Assembly (NCBI RefSeq): GCF_016793225.1
Contig: NZ_JAEUMN010000069.1
Location: 1 to 64,000 of the forward strand
Direction of reading: 5' to 3'
Length of the DNA: 64,000 bases
Source: Phenylobacterium sp.
GTDB lineage: Bacteria; Pseudomonadota; Alphaproteobacteria; Caulobacterales; Caulobacteraceae
Below the pieces are notes generated by a model. It saw only the letters and a list, made by a program, of their open reading frames with translations. It was not told where the DNA came from and searched no databases. Shown piece by piece: positions 44,808 through 54,052 of this stretch (its first letter is position 1; every line of letters starts with the position of its first letter). A program made the position numbers and the translations under genes.

Positions 44808-46636
44808 TTCAGCGCGAGCCCCGGCAGGTCGCCGTTCGCCCGCCAGGCCTTCAGCACGTCGAAGAAGACGAGCGGTCCGGCGCCGTACATGTCGGAGAAG
44901 AAGCCCTGCCGGTTCCCGGCGGCGCCTTCCGAGTTGTAGTAGCCGGGCGTGCACTCGGAATAGAACCTCTGGCCCATGCGGGCGAGGCTTCGGACCTCGT
45001 CCACGTAGGCGGCTTCCGCCTCGCGCGTCGGCTCCAGCGCCTCGGCGCCCCGCTTGCGGGCCTCGGTGACCATGTACGTCACGTGCCGGGCCTGTTCGTT
45101 GAGCGCCTGGGGCACCGAAACCGTCACCGCGGTCTGGGTGAAGCCCAGGAAGAAGCAGTTGGGGAAGCCGGCGGTGGTCAGGCCGTGCAGGGTCCGGATG
45201 CCCTCGCCCCAGTGGTCCGAGAGCCTGACGCCGCCGCGCCCAACCACGTCGTAGCCCGCGCGGCGCGTGTAGCTGGTGCCCACCTCGAACCCGGTCGCGA
45301 ACACCAGGCAGTCGACGTCGTAGGCGCGTCCGTTCGCCACCACCGCCGTCTCGGTCAGGGCCTCCACGCCCCGCCCCTGGGTGTCCACCAGGGTCACGTT
45401 GGGACGATTGTAGGTGTCCAGGTACTCGTCGTGGAAACAGGGCCGCTTGCAGAACTGGCGGTACCAGGGTTTCAGGGCCGCGGCCGTGGCCGGGTCCTTC
45501 ACGATCGCGTCCACCCGCGCCCGCACCTGGTTCATCTTGCGGTAGTCGGCGAGTTCCAGGAGCTGGGCCCGCTCCTCGCTGGTCAGCCGCCGTCCGAGCT
45601 GCTTGCCCGCCTTCTTCACCGCCGCGTTCTGAAGGTTGCGGAAGATGTCGGTCCAGCCGTCATGGACGAGGTCTTCCTCGGCGTCGCCGCCCGAGACCAG
45701 GATGTTGAAGTTGTCCATCCGCCGCTGCTGCCAGCCCGGCGTCAGCGACTTCGCCCAGTCGGGGTCGGTGGGGGCGTTGTTGCGCACGTCCACCGACGAG
45801 GGCGTCCGCTGGAACACGAAGAGTTCCTTCGCCCATTCGCCGAGGTGGGGGATGCACTGGATCGCCGTGGCGCCGGTGCCGATGATGCCGACCCGCTTGT
45901 CCGCGAGCCCGGTCAGCCCGCCGCTCGGATCGCCGCCGGTGTAGCGGTAGTCCCACCGCGACGTGTGGAAGGTGTGGCCCTTGAAGTCGTTGATGCCGGG
46001 GATGCCCGGCAGCTTCGGGCGGTTCAGCGGCCCGCTGGCCATGGCCACGTACTGTGTCTTGAACCGGTCCCCGCGGTTGGTCGACACCCACCACCGCTTC
46101 GCGACCTCGTCCCACTCCAGGCCCGTGATGGACGTCTGGAACAGCGCGTCGTCGTAGAGCCGGAAGTGTCGGCCGATGTTGCGGCTGTGCTCCAGGATTT
46201 CGGGCGCGAACGAGTATTTGTGCCGGGGGATGTATCCCAGCTCCTCGAGCAGGGGCAGGTAGACGTAGCTTTCCACGTCGCACATGGCGCCCGGGTAGCG
46301 GTTCCAGTACCAAGTGCCGCCGAAGTCGCCCGCGACGTCGATCACGCGGATGCGCTCGAACCCGGCCTCGCGCAGGCGCGCGCCCATCAGCAGGCCCCCG
46401 AAGCCGCCCCCGATGATGGCGAACTCGACCTCGTCCGTCACCGGCGCCCGCGTGAAGCCGGGCTCCACGTAGGGGTCGTCGACGTAGTGCGAGAACTCCG
46501 CCGTGACCTGCACGTACTGGCCCACGCCGTCGGGCCGGATCCGCTTGTCGCGCTCGGCGAGGTACTTCGCGTGCAGGGCGTCGGGATCGAAGTCGATCAC
46601 TCCGACGATGGCGGCGAGTTCAGGGCGGATCGTCAT
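44804..46636 (-). CDS. Flavin-containing (Baeyer-Villiger-type) monooxygenase
   Basis: The product has 610 residues. The first FAD Rossmann motif is EFAIIGGGFGGLLMGARL (about residue 71), followed by GTWYWNRYPGAMCD, typical of Baeyer-Villiger enzymes. The fingerprint FKGHTFHTSRWDY fits FxGxxxHxxxW, and the second Rossmann motif VGIIGTGATAIQCIPHL binds NADPH. It would insert oxygen into a ketone to give an ester or lactone, in the cytoplasm. The N-terminal extension (1-65) matches the longer cyclohexanone/phenylacetone-monooxygenase-like group. It is divergent from the MDR oxidoreductase gene, suggesting a shared pathway. Confidence 0.9.
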   Translation of the reverse strand: MTIRPELAAIVGVIDFDPDALHAKYLAERDKRIRPDGVGQYVQVTAEFSHYVDDPYVEPGFTRAPVTDEVEFAIIGGGFGGLLMGARLREAGFERIRVIDVAGDFGGTWYWNRYPGAMCDVESYVYLPLLEELGYIPRHKYSFAPEILEHSRNIGRHFRLYDDALFQTSITGLEWDEVAKRWWVSTNRGDRFKTQYVAMASGPLNRPKLPGIPGINDFKGHTFHTSRWDYRYTGGDPSGGLTGLADKRVGIIGTGATAIQCIPHLGEWAKELFVFQRTPSSVDVRNNAPTDPDWAKSLTPGWQQRRMDNFNILVSGGDAEEDLVHDGWTDIFRNLQNAAVKKAGKQLGRRLTSEERAQLLELADYRKMNQVRARVDAIVKDPATAAALKPWYRQFCKRPCFHDEYLDTYNRPNVTLVDTQGRGVEALTETAVVANGRAYDVDCLVFATGFEVGTSYTRRAGYDVVGRGGVRLSDHWGEGIRTLHGLTTAGFPNCFFLGFTQTAVTVSVPQALNEQARHVTYMVTEARKRGAEALEPTREAEAAYVDEVRSLARMGQRFYSECTPGYYNSEGAAGNRQGFFSDMYGAGPLVFFDVLKAWRANGDLPGLALN

Positions 46637-46766
46637 GCCCGGAATTTGGCGCCCGGACCCGCGCGTGCGTCAAACGATTGTTGAGGCTGGCCGCCTGTGG
46701 CTCGGTTTTCCGGGCGCCGCTCTCGCCACGCGCCGCTAAAGTGCCGGCGAACGCTGGAGACATCGC

Positions 46767-47789
46767 ATGAACCGCTACTGGACCCTGGCCAAGCGCCCGC
46801 CGCCGCCGTGGCCGGACGAGGGCACGTTCGCGCTGCGCGAGGCGCCGACCCCGAAGCCCGACCCGGGTCAGGCGCTCACGCGCACCCTCTACGTCTCGCT
46901 GGATCCCTACCAGTGGGGCTACAAGCGGCGCGGCGTGGAGCCGGAGGGCGCGCCGTGCCACGCCCGCACCGTGGCCCAGGTGGTCGAGAGCCGGATCGAC
47001 GGGCTGGCCCCCGGCGACTTCGTCTTCTGCACCAACGGCTGGGCCGAGTACGGGCTGATCGGCGAAGGCGTCCCGCGCCCCGGCTACATGGTTCCCCGCA
47101 GGCTGGACCCCGCGCGCGGCCGCATCTCGCAGGCCGTCGGCGTGCTGGGCATGCTGGGCCTCACCGCGTACGCCGGCATGATCCTCCAGTGCGACCCGAA
47201 GCCGGGCGAGACCGTGGTCGTCTCCGCGGCGTCGGGCGGCGTCGGCCAGATCGCGGGCCAGCTCGCGCGGCTCAAGGGCGCCCGCGTGGTCGGCATCGCC
47301 GGGCGCGAGGAGAAGTGCGCCTATGTCACCGGCGAGCTGGGCTTCGACGCCTGCGTCAGCCACCTGTCGCCCAGCTTCGCGCAGGACCTGGCGGCGGCCT
47401 GCCCCGACGGCGTGGACGTCTACTTCGAGAACGTCGGCGGGGCGGTCTTCGAAGCCGTGCTGCCGCTGTTCAACAGCAAGGCGCGGATGACGATCTGCGG
47501 CCTCATCGCCCACTACGGCGACGTGGGCGGCGACGCCGGCGCCGCCGAGCGCGCGGCCGCAGAGGCCCGGGGCGTCACGGTCACCAACCTCTTCGTCGGC
47601 GACTACGTCGAGGGCCACCACGACGCCTTCCTGGACGACATGGTCCCCTGGGTCGCCGAGGGGCGCGTGAAGTACCGCGAGGACATCCGCGAGGGCCTGG
47701 AGACCATCCCCGCGGCCTTCGCCGAAATGCTGAAGGGCGGCAACTTCGGCAAGATGCTCGTCCGGGTGGCTCCCGACCCGACGCTCTGA
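46767..47789 (+). CDS. MDR-family NADP-dependent oxidoreductase (zinc-free)
   Basis: The product has 340 residues. It is a medium-chain dehydrogenase of the leukotriene B4 dehydrogenase/curcumin-reductase type: YVSLDPYQWGYKRRG near the N-terminus, the dinucleotide motif VVVSAASGGVGQIAGQLARL, and YFENVGGAVFEAVLPL. No catalytic zinc ligands are seen. Such enzymes reduce the C=C bond of enones using NADPH. It lies divergently from the monooxygenase gene, across a 130-bp spacer with no clear promoter elements. Confidence 0.87.
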   Translation: MNRYWTLAKRPPPPWPDEGTFALREAPTPKPDPGQALTRTLYVSLDPYQWGYKRRGVEPEGAPCHARTVAQVVESRIDGLAPGDFVFCTNGWAEYGLIGEGVPRPGYMVPRRLDPARGRISQAVGVLGMLGLTAYAGMILQCDPKPGETVVVSAASGGVGQIAGQLARLKGARVVGIAGREEKCAYVTGELGFDACVSHLSPSFAQDLAAACPDGVDVYFENVGGAVFEAVLPLFNSKARMTICGLIAHYGDVGGDAGAAERAAAEARGVTVTNLFVGDYVEGHHDAFLDDMVPWVAEGRVKYREDIREGLETIPAAFAEMLKGGNFGKMLVRVAPDPTL

Positions 47790-47859
47790 GCTTCGGCCTG
47801 CGGCTGGACAAAGGTCTGCCCCCGCCCTCTTCTGCAGCCTGGTTCGGGGAGCGAGACGG

Positions 47860-49899
47860 ATGCGGCTGGCAGGATTGATCGGCGCCGTGATGCTGGCGAC
47901 GGCGGGCGGAGCCTGGTCGCAGAGCGTGGAGCCGCCGCCCCGGGCCTTCGGGGCCCGCGACCTGTTCGGCCTGCAGCAGGCCAGCGATCCGCAGGTCCGG
48001 CCCGATGGCGGGGCGATCGCCTATGTGCGCGTGGCCAACGACATCATGACCGACCGCGCCCGGCGGTCGATCTGGCTGGTCGACCCGCAGAGCGGCGTGC
48101 AGTCGCCGTTGGTCGTCGACGAGAACGCGAACCTGGGCCCCCGCTGGTCGCCGGACGGTTCGCGGCTGGCCTATGTGGCGGCGGGCGCGGACGGCGTGCA
48201 GCTGATGGTGCGCTGGATGGCCTCGGGGCGTTCGGCGCGGGTCGCCAGCCTGGAGCAGGCGCCCAACGACATCGCCTGGTCGCCCGACGGCAGGTCGCTG
48301 GCGTTCACGATGCTGGTGGCCGACGAAGGCCGGCCGCTGGCGCCGCCGCTCAGCAAGCCCGCGGGCGCGAAGTGGGCCGAGCCGTTGAAGGTGATCGACC
48401 GCGTGACCTTCCGCGCCGATGGCGAAGGCTTCCTCAAGCCCGGTTACCGGCACCTGTTCATGGTCTCGGCCGACGGCGGCCAGCCGCGCCAGCTCACCTT
48501 CGGGAAGTTCGACGACGCCGGGCCGATCAGCTTCACGCGCGACGGCAAGTCCGTGCTGTTCTCCACCAACCGCGCCGAGACCTGGGAGCGCGACCCGCAG
48601 GAATCCGAGGTCTACGCGGTGGGCGTCGCGGACGGCGCGATGCGCCGGCTCACCAACCGCGTGGGGCCCGACGCGAGCCCGTCCGTCTCGCCCGACGGAT
48701 CGAAGATCGCCTACCTGGGGTACGACGACGCCCGGCGCCGGGGCTACGAGAACGTCCGGCTCCACGTGATGGACGGCGACGGCCGCAACGTGCGTGTGCT
48801 GACCGGCGGCCTGGACCGAAGCGTCAACGCGGCCGAATGGGCCCCCGACGGCAAGAGCCTGTACATCCTCTACGACGACGAGGGCGTGGTCCGCGTCGCG
48901 CGCGTCGGCCTGGACGGCAAGGTGGAGCCCCTCTTCACCGGCGTCGGCGGCGGCGGCCTGGACCGGCCCTACACCGGCGGCCAGTTCTCGGTCGGGCGCG
49001 GGGGGCTGATCGCGTTCACGGCCACGACCCCCGAGCGGCCGGCGGACCTCGCGATCTGGAGCGGCGGGCGCGTCCGGCGGCTGACCGATCTCAACGCCGA
49101 CCTGTTCGCCGGCAAGACCCTGGGCAGGGTCGAGGCCCTGCCGGTCACGTCCAGCTACGACCGCAAGCCGATCGGCGCCTGGATCGTCTATCCGCCGAAC
49201 TTCGACCCCGCGAAGAAGCACCCGTTGATCCTGGAGATCCACGGCGGCCCCTTCGCCGCCTACGGCCCCACCTTCGCCACCGACATGCAGCTCTACGCGG
49301 CGGCGGGCTACGTCGTGGTCTATGCCAACCCGCGCGGCTCGACGTCCTACGGGGAGGCCTTCGCCAACGAGATCGACCGGAACTACCCCAGCCGCGACTA
49401 CGACGACCTGATGAGCGCGGTGGACGCCGCGATCGCCAAGGGCTTCGTCGACGAGAAGCGGCTCTATGTGACCGGCGGGTCGGGCGGCGGCCTGCTGACG
49501 GCCTGGATCACCGGCAAGACGGACCGGTTCCGCGCCGCGGCGACCCAGAAGCCGGTGATCAACTGGGCGAGCCAGGTGCTGACCACCGACGGCTATGCGT
49601 TCATGGGGCCCTACTGGTTCGGCAAGATGCCGTGGGAGGACCCCCAGGGCTACTGGGCCCGCTCGCCGCTCTCGCTGGTGGGCAACGTCAAGACGCCGAC
49701 CCTGGTGGTCGTGGGCGACAAGGACGACCGGACGCCCCCGTCCGAGGCGGACCAGTACTTCGCGGCCCTGCAGATCCGCGGCGTGCCCACGATGCTGGTC
49801 CGCGTGCCCGACGCCAGCCACGGCGGCATCGCGGCGCGGCCGTCCCAGTCGGCGGCGAAGGCGGCCGCCATCCTGGCGTGGTTCGAGCGCTACAAGTAG
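47860..49899 (+). CDS. S9-family peptidase (dipeptidyl/acylaminoacyl-peptidase type)
   Basis: The product has 679 residues. A signal peptide (LAGLIGAVMLATAGGAWS) is followed by a beta-propeller (about 30-400; repeats such as WSPDGSRLAYVAAGA and VSPDGSKIAYLGYDDA). The C-terminal alpha/beta hydrolase domain has the nucleophile in YVTGGSGGGLLTAW (S541), the acid in VVGDKDDRTPPSEA and the His in PDASHGGIAARP. It probably trims peptides in the periplasm. Family members more often have Tyr after the nucleophile Ser (GxSYGG); Gly occurs here. Confidence 0.9.
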   Translation: MRLAGLIGAVMLATAGGAWSQSVEPPPRAFGARDLFGLQQASDPQVRPDGGAIAYVRVANDIMTDRARRSIWLVDPQSGVQSPLVVDENANLGPRWSPDGSRLAYVAAGADGVQLMVRWMASGRSARVASLEQAPNDIAWSPDGRSLAFTMLVADEGRPLAPPLSKPAGAKWAEPLKVIDRVTFRADGEGFLKPGYRHLFMVSADGGQPRQLTFGKFDDAGPISFTRDGKSVLFSTNRAETWERDPQESEVYAVGVADGAMRRLTNRVGPDASPSVSPDGSKIAYLGYDDARRRGYENVRLHVMDGDGRNVRVLTGGLDRSVNAAEWAPDGKSLYILYDDEGVVRVARVGLDGKVEPLFTGVGGGGLDRPYTGGQFSVGRGGLIAFTATTPERPADLAIWSGGRVRRLTDLNADLFAGKTLGRVEALPVTSSYDRKPIGAWIVYPPNFDPAKKHPLILEIHGGPFAAYGPTFATDMQLYAAAGYVVVYANPRGSTSYGEAFANEIDRNYPSRDYDDLMSAVDAAIAKGFVDEKRLYVTGGSGGGLLTAWITGKTDRFRAAATQKPVINWASQVLTTDGYAFMGPYWFGKMPWEDPQGYWARSPLSLVGNVKTPTLVVVGDKDDRTPPSEADQYFAALQIRGVPTMLVRVPDASHGGIAARPSQSAAKAAAILAWFERYK

Positions 49900-49936
49900 G
49901 CGCACCCCCACGGCAATGGATGCCAAGGGTCTTCGG

Positions 49937-49962
49937 ACGTGTTCTATATCGTCCCGACACGT
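49937..49962. promoter_or_regulatory. Inverted repeat before the duplicated winged-helix gene
   Basis: ACGTGT-N14-ACACGT is a spaced 6-bp dyad overlapping an A+T-rich TCTATATC (49943-49950) that could be a -10. It ends 24 bp before ATG 49986. The two-arm spacing fits one operator bound by the two DNA-binding units of the encoded protein. Confidence 0.4.
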
Positions 49963-49985
49963 TGGGTGACGGGGGTGATCGGAGC

Positions 49986-50951
49986 ATGGCGCGCGATGCG
50001 GCGTCGCTGTCGGCCATCCGCGCGTCGGCGCGGCTCGCGAACGGCTTCGCGCTCGACCTCGTCAAGCTGGGCGGCTTCGGGCGCGACGTCATCGACGGGC
50101 TGCTCCTGACCGCCATCAGCCAGGCCAACGTCACGCTGATCACGCGCAGTCCCGAGCTGCAGGCCCGCTACGCGACGCTCGACCAGGCCCCGCCCGACGA
50201 CCTGCGACGGCCGGTCAGCCTCAGCGCCCTGTCCAATTCGCTGCGGATCCCGTTCGAGACGGTCCGCCGGCGGGTGACGGCCCTCGCGGACCTCGGCATT
50301 GTCCGCATCCAGCCGCGGGGCGTCATCCTGCCGAGCGCGCCGCTCAGTTCGCCGCTCTACCGGATGATGGCCGAGGCGCACTACAACCTGGTCCGCAGCC
50401 TGTACGTCCGCCTGCGCGCGATCGGCCTGCTCGAGCACCTGCAGCGGACCGGAGAGCCCGCCTTCGAGACCCAGAACCCGCCCATGCGGCTGGTGAACCG
50501 CCTGTCCGCCGAATACCTGCTGCGCCTGGCCGAACCGATCAGCCGCGAGGTGGGAGACGTCGTCACGGGACTGATCCTGATGGACATCATCCAGGCGAAC
50601 ACCCAGCACCTGCCGGACGGCGACGCGGGGTCCGATGCGGACGGCTGGTCGCCCGACGGCTTCGTGCCCGACGAGCAGCGCAAGGGCGTCCGCGCGGCGA
50701 CCCTGAGCGAGCGGCTGGGCATCGCCCCCGAGACCGTCCGCCGGCACCTGGCGCGGCTCGCCGAGCGCGACCTGTGTGAACGAAAGGGGGACGGATTCGT
50801 CGTCCCGGCCCGCGTCCTGGCCCGCGAGCTGTTCGTCCAGTACATGCTGGACAATCAGTCGCACGTGCACCGCCTCTGCTCCGCCCTGGCAGATTTTGGG
50901 GTTCTGCCACTTTGGGAACGCGAGATCTTGTCCCTCAAGGGCGCAGCCTGA
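49986..50951 (+). CDS. Internally duplicated winged-helix DNA-binding protein
   Basis: The product has 321 residues from ATG 49986. It consists of two similar halves. Each has a helical segment (DVIDGLLLTAISQANVTLI and DVVTGLILMDIIQANTQHL) and a winged helix (LSALSNSLRIPFETVRRRV and ATLSERLGIAPETVRRHLAR). The 'ETVRR' recognition helix occurs in both. The order is helix 1-HTH 1-spacer-helix 2-HTH 2. A single chain would thus carry two DNA-binding heads. No known regulator family is a perfect match. It is followed by an XRE-type regulator gene; no ligand is evident. Confidence 0.7.
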   Translation: MARDAASLSAIRASARLANGFALDLVKLGGFGRDVIDGLLLTAISQANVTLITRSPELQARYATLDQAPPDDLRRPVSLSALSNSLRIPFETVRRRVTALADLGIVRIQPRGVILPSAPLSSPLYRMMAEAHYNLVRSLYVRLRAIGLLEHLQRTGEPAFETQNPPMRLVNRLSAEYLLRLAEPISREVGDVVTGLILMDIIQANTQHLPDGDAGSDADGWSPDGFVPDEQRKGVRAATLSERLGIAPETVRRHLARLAERDLCERKGDGFVVPARVLARELFVQYMLDNQSHVHRLCSALADFGVLPLWEREILSLKGAA

Positions 50952-51030
50952 CCGAAACGAGAACGCGCCACGCCCCCAAAATGGGTAGGCGTCGATTTCC
51001 CTGCCGTGAGAGCTTGCCGCAACTTATGGA

Positions 51031-51050
51031 CGTACCTCGGGGGAGGTACG
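51031..51050. promoter_or_regulatory. 8-bp perfect inverted repeat before the XRE regulator gene
   Basis: CGTACCTC and GAGGTACG flank GGGG in the 157-bp spacer between two regulator genes. It ends 58 bp before the preferred start at 51109. It may be an operator for the XRE protein or a leader stem-loop. A GTAC core is common in XRE operators. Confidence 0.4.
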
Positions 51051-51108
51051 GATGCGGGGGCCGCCCATCGGGGGGTGGCGCGGTCCCCGCTTCACTTGGT
51101 CGGGGGCA

Positions 51109-51552
51109 ATGACGAAACCTTTGGAACGCGAGATCAAGGGCGCACCGGTGCTCAGGCCCGCCGACACCGGCCGCGGCGACGGCCCCCACCCTGTGGACCG
51201 GCACGTGGGCCTTCGGATCCGCATGCGGCGCAAGGAAATGGGCGTCAGCCAGGAGCGGCTGGCCGAATCCCTCGGCATCACCTTCCAGCAGGTCCAGAAG
51301 TACGAGCGCGGCGCCAACCGCGTTTCCGCCTCCAAGCTCTGGGAGATCGCCGCGGCGCTCAGGACGCCGGTGGCCTACTTCTACGACGGCCTGGGCGACC
51401 AGGAGACCCTCGCGGCGCAACGCGACGCCGCGCAGGAGTTCATGTGCTCCAGCGAGGGCATGGAGCTGATGGCGGCCTTCCCGCGCATCGCCGAACCGGC
51501 CGTGCGCCGCAAGATCGTCGAACTCGTCCGCGTCGTCGCCGAAGAGTCCTGA
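51109..51552 (+). CDS. XRE-family helix-turn-helix regulator
   Basis: The product has 147 residues from ATG 51109; an upstream start at 51052 would add a Gly/Pro-rich tail unlikely to be real. The HTH_3 domain lies at about 30-90: VGLRIRMRRKEMGVSQERLA, then SLGITFQQVQKYERGANRVS as recognition helix, and LWEIAAALRTPVAYFYDGL. The C-terminal part (AAQEFMCSSEGMELMAAFPR, AVRRKIVELVRVVAE) is helical, as in many alphaproteobacterial regulators of this group. Targets are unknown; it may control its own gene through the nearby dyad. Confidence 0.85.
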   Translation: MTKPLEREIKGAPVLRPADTGRGDGPHPVDRHVGLRIRMRRKEMGVSQERLAESLGITFQQVQKYERGANRVSASKLWEIAAALRTPVAYFYDGLGDQETLAAQRDAAQEFMCSSEGMELMAAFPRIAEPAVRRKIVELVRVVAEES

Positions 51553-51657
51553 CACCCATCCCGCGGCGCGGCCGCACCCCGTTCCCACCTGCGGCGAAGG
51601 CGCGCGGGCGAAGGCTGTGATATGCACACGGCCAAACGGAACAGGGGGAGCAGGACC

Positions 51658-52686
51658 ATGGGCGCATTCGACAGGCTGGCCATCGTCGCCCTTGCGGGCG
51701 GGCTCATGCTGGCGACCGCCGCCGCCGCGCAGCAGCCGGCCGCGCCGAGGCGCAACCCGGCCGACCCCGCGACCTGGACCACCGGCCGCGCCGCCGACTA
51801 CCGCGCGCCGGCCGACGTCGCCTTCCGGACGGTCAGCATCCTCAGCGAGGGCGTCCGCCTCCACGGCGAGATGTTCGCGCCCAAGGCCAAGGCGGGCCAG
51901 AAGCTGCCCACCATCATCATGGGGCACGGCTGGGGCGGCACGGCCTCGGGCTTCCGCGCCGACGCCGTGCAGATGGCCCGCGCGGGCTACCAGGTCCTCG
52001 CGTTCGACTACCGCGGCTGGGGCGAGAGCGACAGCCGGGTGGTTCTGACGAAGCCGCAGCCGAACCCGCTGCCGCCCGGGCGCCGCTTCACGGCCGAGGT
52101 CGAGGCCGTGCGCGGCTACGTCGACCCGTCGGAACAGACCCAGGACTGGTTCAACGTCCTCGACTGGGCGGCCGCCGAGCCGACGGTCGACGCGGGACGC
52201 ATCGGGATCCGCGGATCGAGCTTCTCGGGCGGGCTGGTGGTCTATGTCGCCGCGCGGGACGAACGGGTGAAGGCGCTGGTCTCACAGGTGGGCTCGGTCC
52301 CGTCCAGCCCGCCGGCCGGCGCGGTCAATCCGGCCGCCGCCTCGATGCGCCAGCAGGCGGCGCGCCTGGCCCGCGGCGAGGTCGGCTACCCCGAACCCGG
52401 GGCGCAGGTGGTCGGCGGCCTCATCGGCGCGCCCATCGGCGACAAGCTGCTGCGCTGGACCCCTGGGGACGACGCGCCGAACGTGCGCGCGGCCAGCCTG
52501 TTCATCATCGCCGAGAACGAGGAGCTGTTCGACAACCGGCCGAACGCGATCCTCGCCAGCACCCGCGTGAAGGGTCCGTCGAAGCTGGTCACCCTGCCGG
52601 GGATCAAGCACTACGGGGTCTACTCGGAGAAGCGCGAGGAGGCCGTGAACCTGGCCATCGCCTGGTTCGACGAGCACCTGAAATAG
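51658..52686 (+). CDS. Secreted alpha/beta hydrolase (DltE/acetyl-xylan-esterase-like)
   Basis: The product has 342 residues from ATG 51658 with AGGA upstream. The signal peptide ends near ATAAAAQQPAA. The hydrolase core shows IIMGHGWGGTASGF (oxyanion), FDYRGWGESDSR, the nucleophile elbow IRGSSFSGGLVVYV, an acidic loop in IIAENEELFDN and the His in LPGIKHYGVYSEKR. It is probably a periplasmic esterase or peptidase. Substrate unknown. It lies alone, convergent with the double TetR gene. Confidence 0.82.
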   Translation: MGAFDRLAIVALAGGLMLATAAAAQQPAAPRRNPADPATWTTGRAADYRAPADVAFRTVSILSEGVRLHGEMFAPKAKAGQKLPTIIMGHGWGGTASGFRADAVQMARAGYQVLAFDYRGWGESDSRVVLTKPQPNPLPPGRRFTAEVEAVRGYVDPSEQTQDWFNVLDWAAAEPTVDAGRIGIRGSSFSGGLVVYVAARDERVKALVSQVGSVPSSPPAGAVNPAAASMRQQAARLARGEVGYPEPGAQVVGGLIGAPIGDKLLRWTPGDDAPNVRAASLFIIAENEELFDNRPNAILASTRVKGPSKLVTLPGIKHYGVYSEKREEAVNLAIAWFDEHLK

Positions 52687-52689
52687 GCC

Positions 52690-53976
52690 TCACGCCGCCG
52701 GCGAGACGAGCCCCTCGAACAGCGGGCGCACGTAGTGGGCGATGACGTCCTGCGCGGCGAGCCCGGGCGTCCAGTAGTGCAGTTCGGCGGCCGCGTTGAT
52801 GGCGGTCGTGATCGTCTGGGACGCGATGTTCACGTCCACCGGCGCCACCGATCCGTCGGCGATCCCGTCGCAGAGGATGGACGCGAAGCGGTACGAAATC
52901 CGGTCGAAGCGCTGCAGCAGCCCCAGTCGGATCGCCTCCGGCACGGCGCTGAGCGCCGAGGTGCGCAACAGCGGCGCCTGCCCGCTCATCTGGTGTTCGA
53001 TGAGGGCCGAGACCGCCGACACCAGCACGTCGCGGCCGGATCCCCCCTCACGCTCGGCGGCGTGGATCGCGCCCCACATCAGGTCGAACGTGCGCTGGAA
53101 GCAGCCGACGACCAGTTCGTCCTTGGTCTCGTTGTGGTGGTAGAAGGCGCCCTTCGACACGTTCAGCCTGGCCGAGATGCGCTCGACCGAGGCGCCGTGA
53201 TAGCCCTCGTCGTTGATCAGCTGGGTCGCCGCGCGCAGAAACGGCTCGGCCGACGCCGCGGCGCCGGGATCGCGGGAGAGGTCCAGCGGCCTGGGCGTCG
53301 TCCAGCTCGTCCCCCGCCCCAGCAGGCCTTGCGTCAGGATCGCGATCATCCGTTCGGCAGTGCGAGGATAGTCGGCCGGCTCGACCTGGTGCTGCCAGGC
53401 GCAGATCCACAGCACCTGGCTCAGCAGCAGATGCGCCCGGGCGTTGCGGTGCAGGCGCGGCAGGGTCTCCTGCCCCGGCAGCAGCCGGCGAAAGCCGCGG
53501 AACATGTCCACATAGGCGGTGTTCACCGCCGGCGCGTTCAGCGCGCGAACGTCGCTGTACACCGGCAGGACGTCGGCTTCCCCTCGTCCCACGCGCGCGG
53601 CGTGGTCGAACCAGGCCCGAAGGAAGGCCGCCAGGCGCTCGTCCGCGGTCGCCTCGCGGCCGGCCTCGCCGAGCAGCCCCTGGTAGGTCTCGATTCCCTT
53701 GAGGAAGGCCGCCGCCGCGAGCTCTTCCTTGTTGCGGAAGTAGTAGATGACCCCGGTGGGCACGAGGTCCAGGCGCGCGGCCACGTCGCCCAGCGTCATG
53801 CCGCGGACGCCCTTGCGGTTCATCTCCTCGATCGCGGAGCGGACGATGGCGTTTCGCTTGGCCTCGAAGCGCCGCGTCGGCCGTCGCGCGCCCGCCGCTT
53901 CCGCGGCGGCCGCTCCGGCGTCGTTCGCTGGTCTCCCCATGGCGGCATCTTTATCCAAAACGCGCCGGTCCTCCAT
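52690..53976 (-). CDS. Double TetR-family regulator (two TetR units in one chain)
   Basis: The product has 428 residues if read from ATG 53976, which has AAGGGGGC before it (ATG 53940 is an alternative). Unit 1 has an HTH in IVRSAIEEMNRKGVRGMTLG and VPTGVIYYFRNKEELAAAAF. Unit 2 has PFLRAATQLINDEGYHGASV and SKGAFYHHNETKDELVVGCF. Each is followed by a TetR C-terminal helical domain. TetR proteins normally dimerise; a fused tandem could bind asymmetric operators. It is divergent from the CoA-transferase gene with a 76-bp spacer, so it probably controls that gene and itself. Confidence 0.8.
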   Translation of the reverse strand: MEDRRVLDKDAAMGRPANDAGAAAAEAAGARRPTRRFEAKRNAIVRSAIEEMNRKGVRGMTLGDVAARLDLVPTGVIYYFRNKEELAAAAFLKGIETYQGLLGEAGREATADERLAAFLRAWFDHAARVGRGEADVLPVYSDVRALNAPAVNTAYVDMFRGFRRLLPGQETLPRLHRNARAHLLLSQVLWICAWQHQVEPADYPRTAERMIAILTQGLLGRGTSWTTPRPLDLSRDPGAAASAEPFLRAATQLINDEGYHGASVERISARLNVSKGAFYHHNETKDELVVGCFQRTFDLMWGAIHAAEREGGSGRDVLVSAVSALIEHQMSGQAPLLRTSALSAVPEAIRLGLLQRFDRISYRFASILCDGIADGSVAPVDVNIASQTITTAINAAAELHYWTPGLAAQDVIAHYVRPLFEGLVSPAA

Positions 53977-54052
53977 GCCCCCTTCCGCGGCGTGAGTTGG
54001 CGCCGCGGCGCTGGCGCGTTTAGTTGGACGGCGGGTTTGCGGGAGATGCGTG

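Noticed and set aside
48372..49985. Upstream extension of the duplicated winged-helix frame into the S9 peptidase gene
   Set aside because: The extension overlaps the catalytic domain of a clear peptidase; the ATG at 49986 gives a complete duplicated protein.
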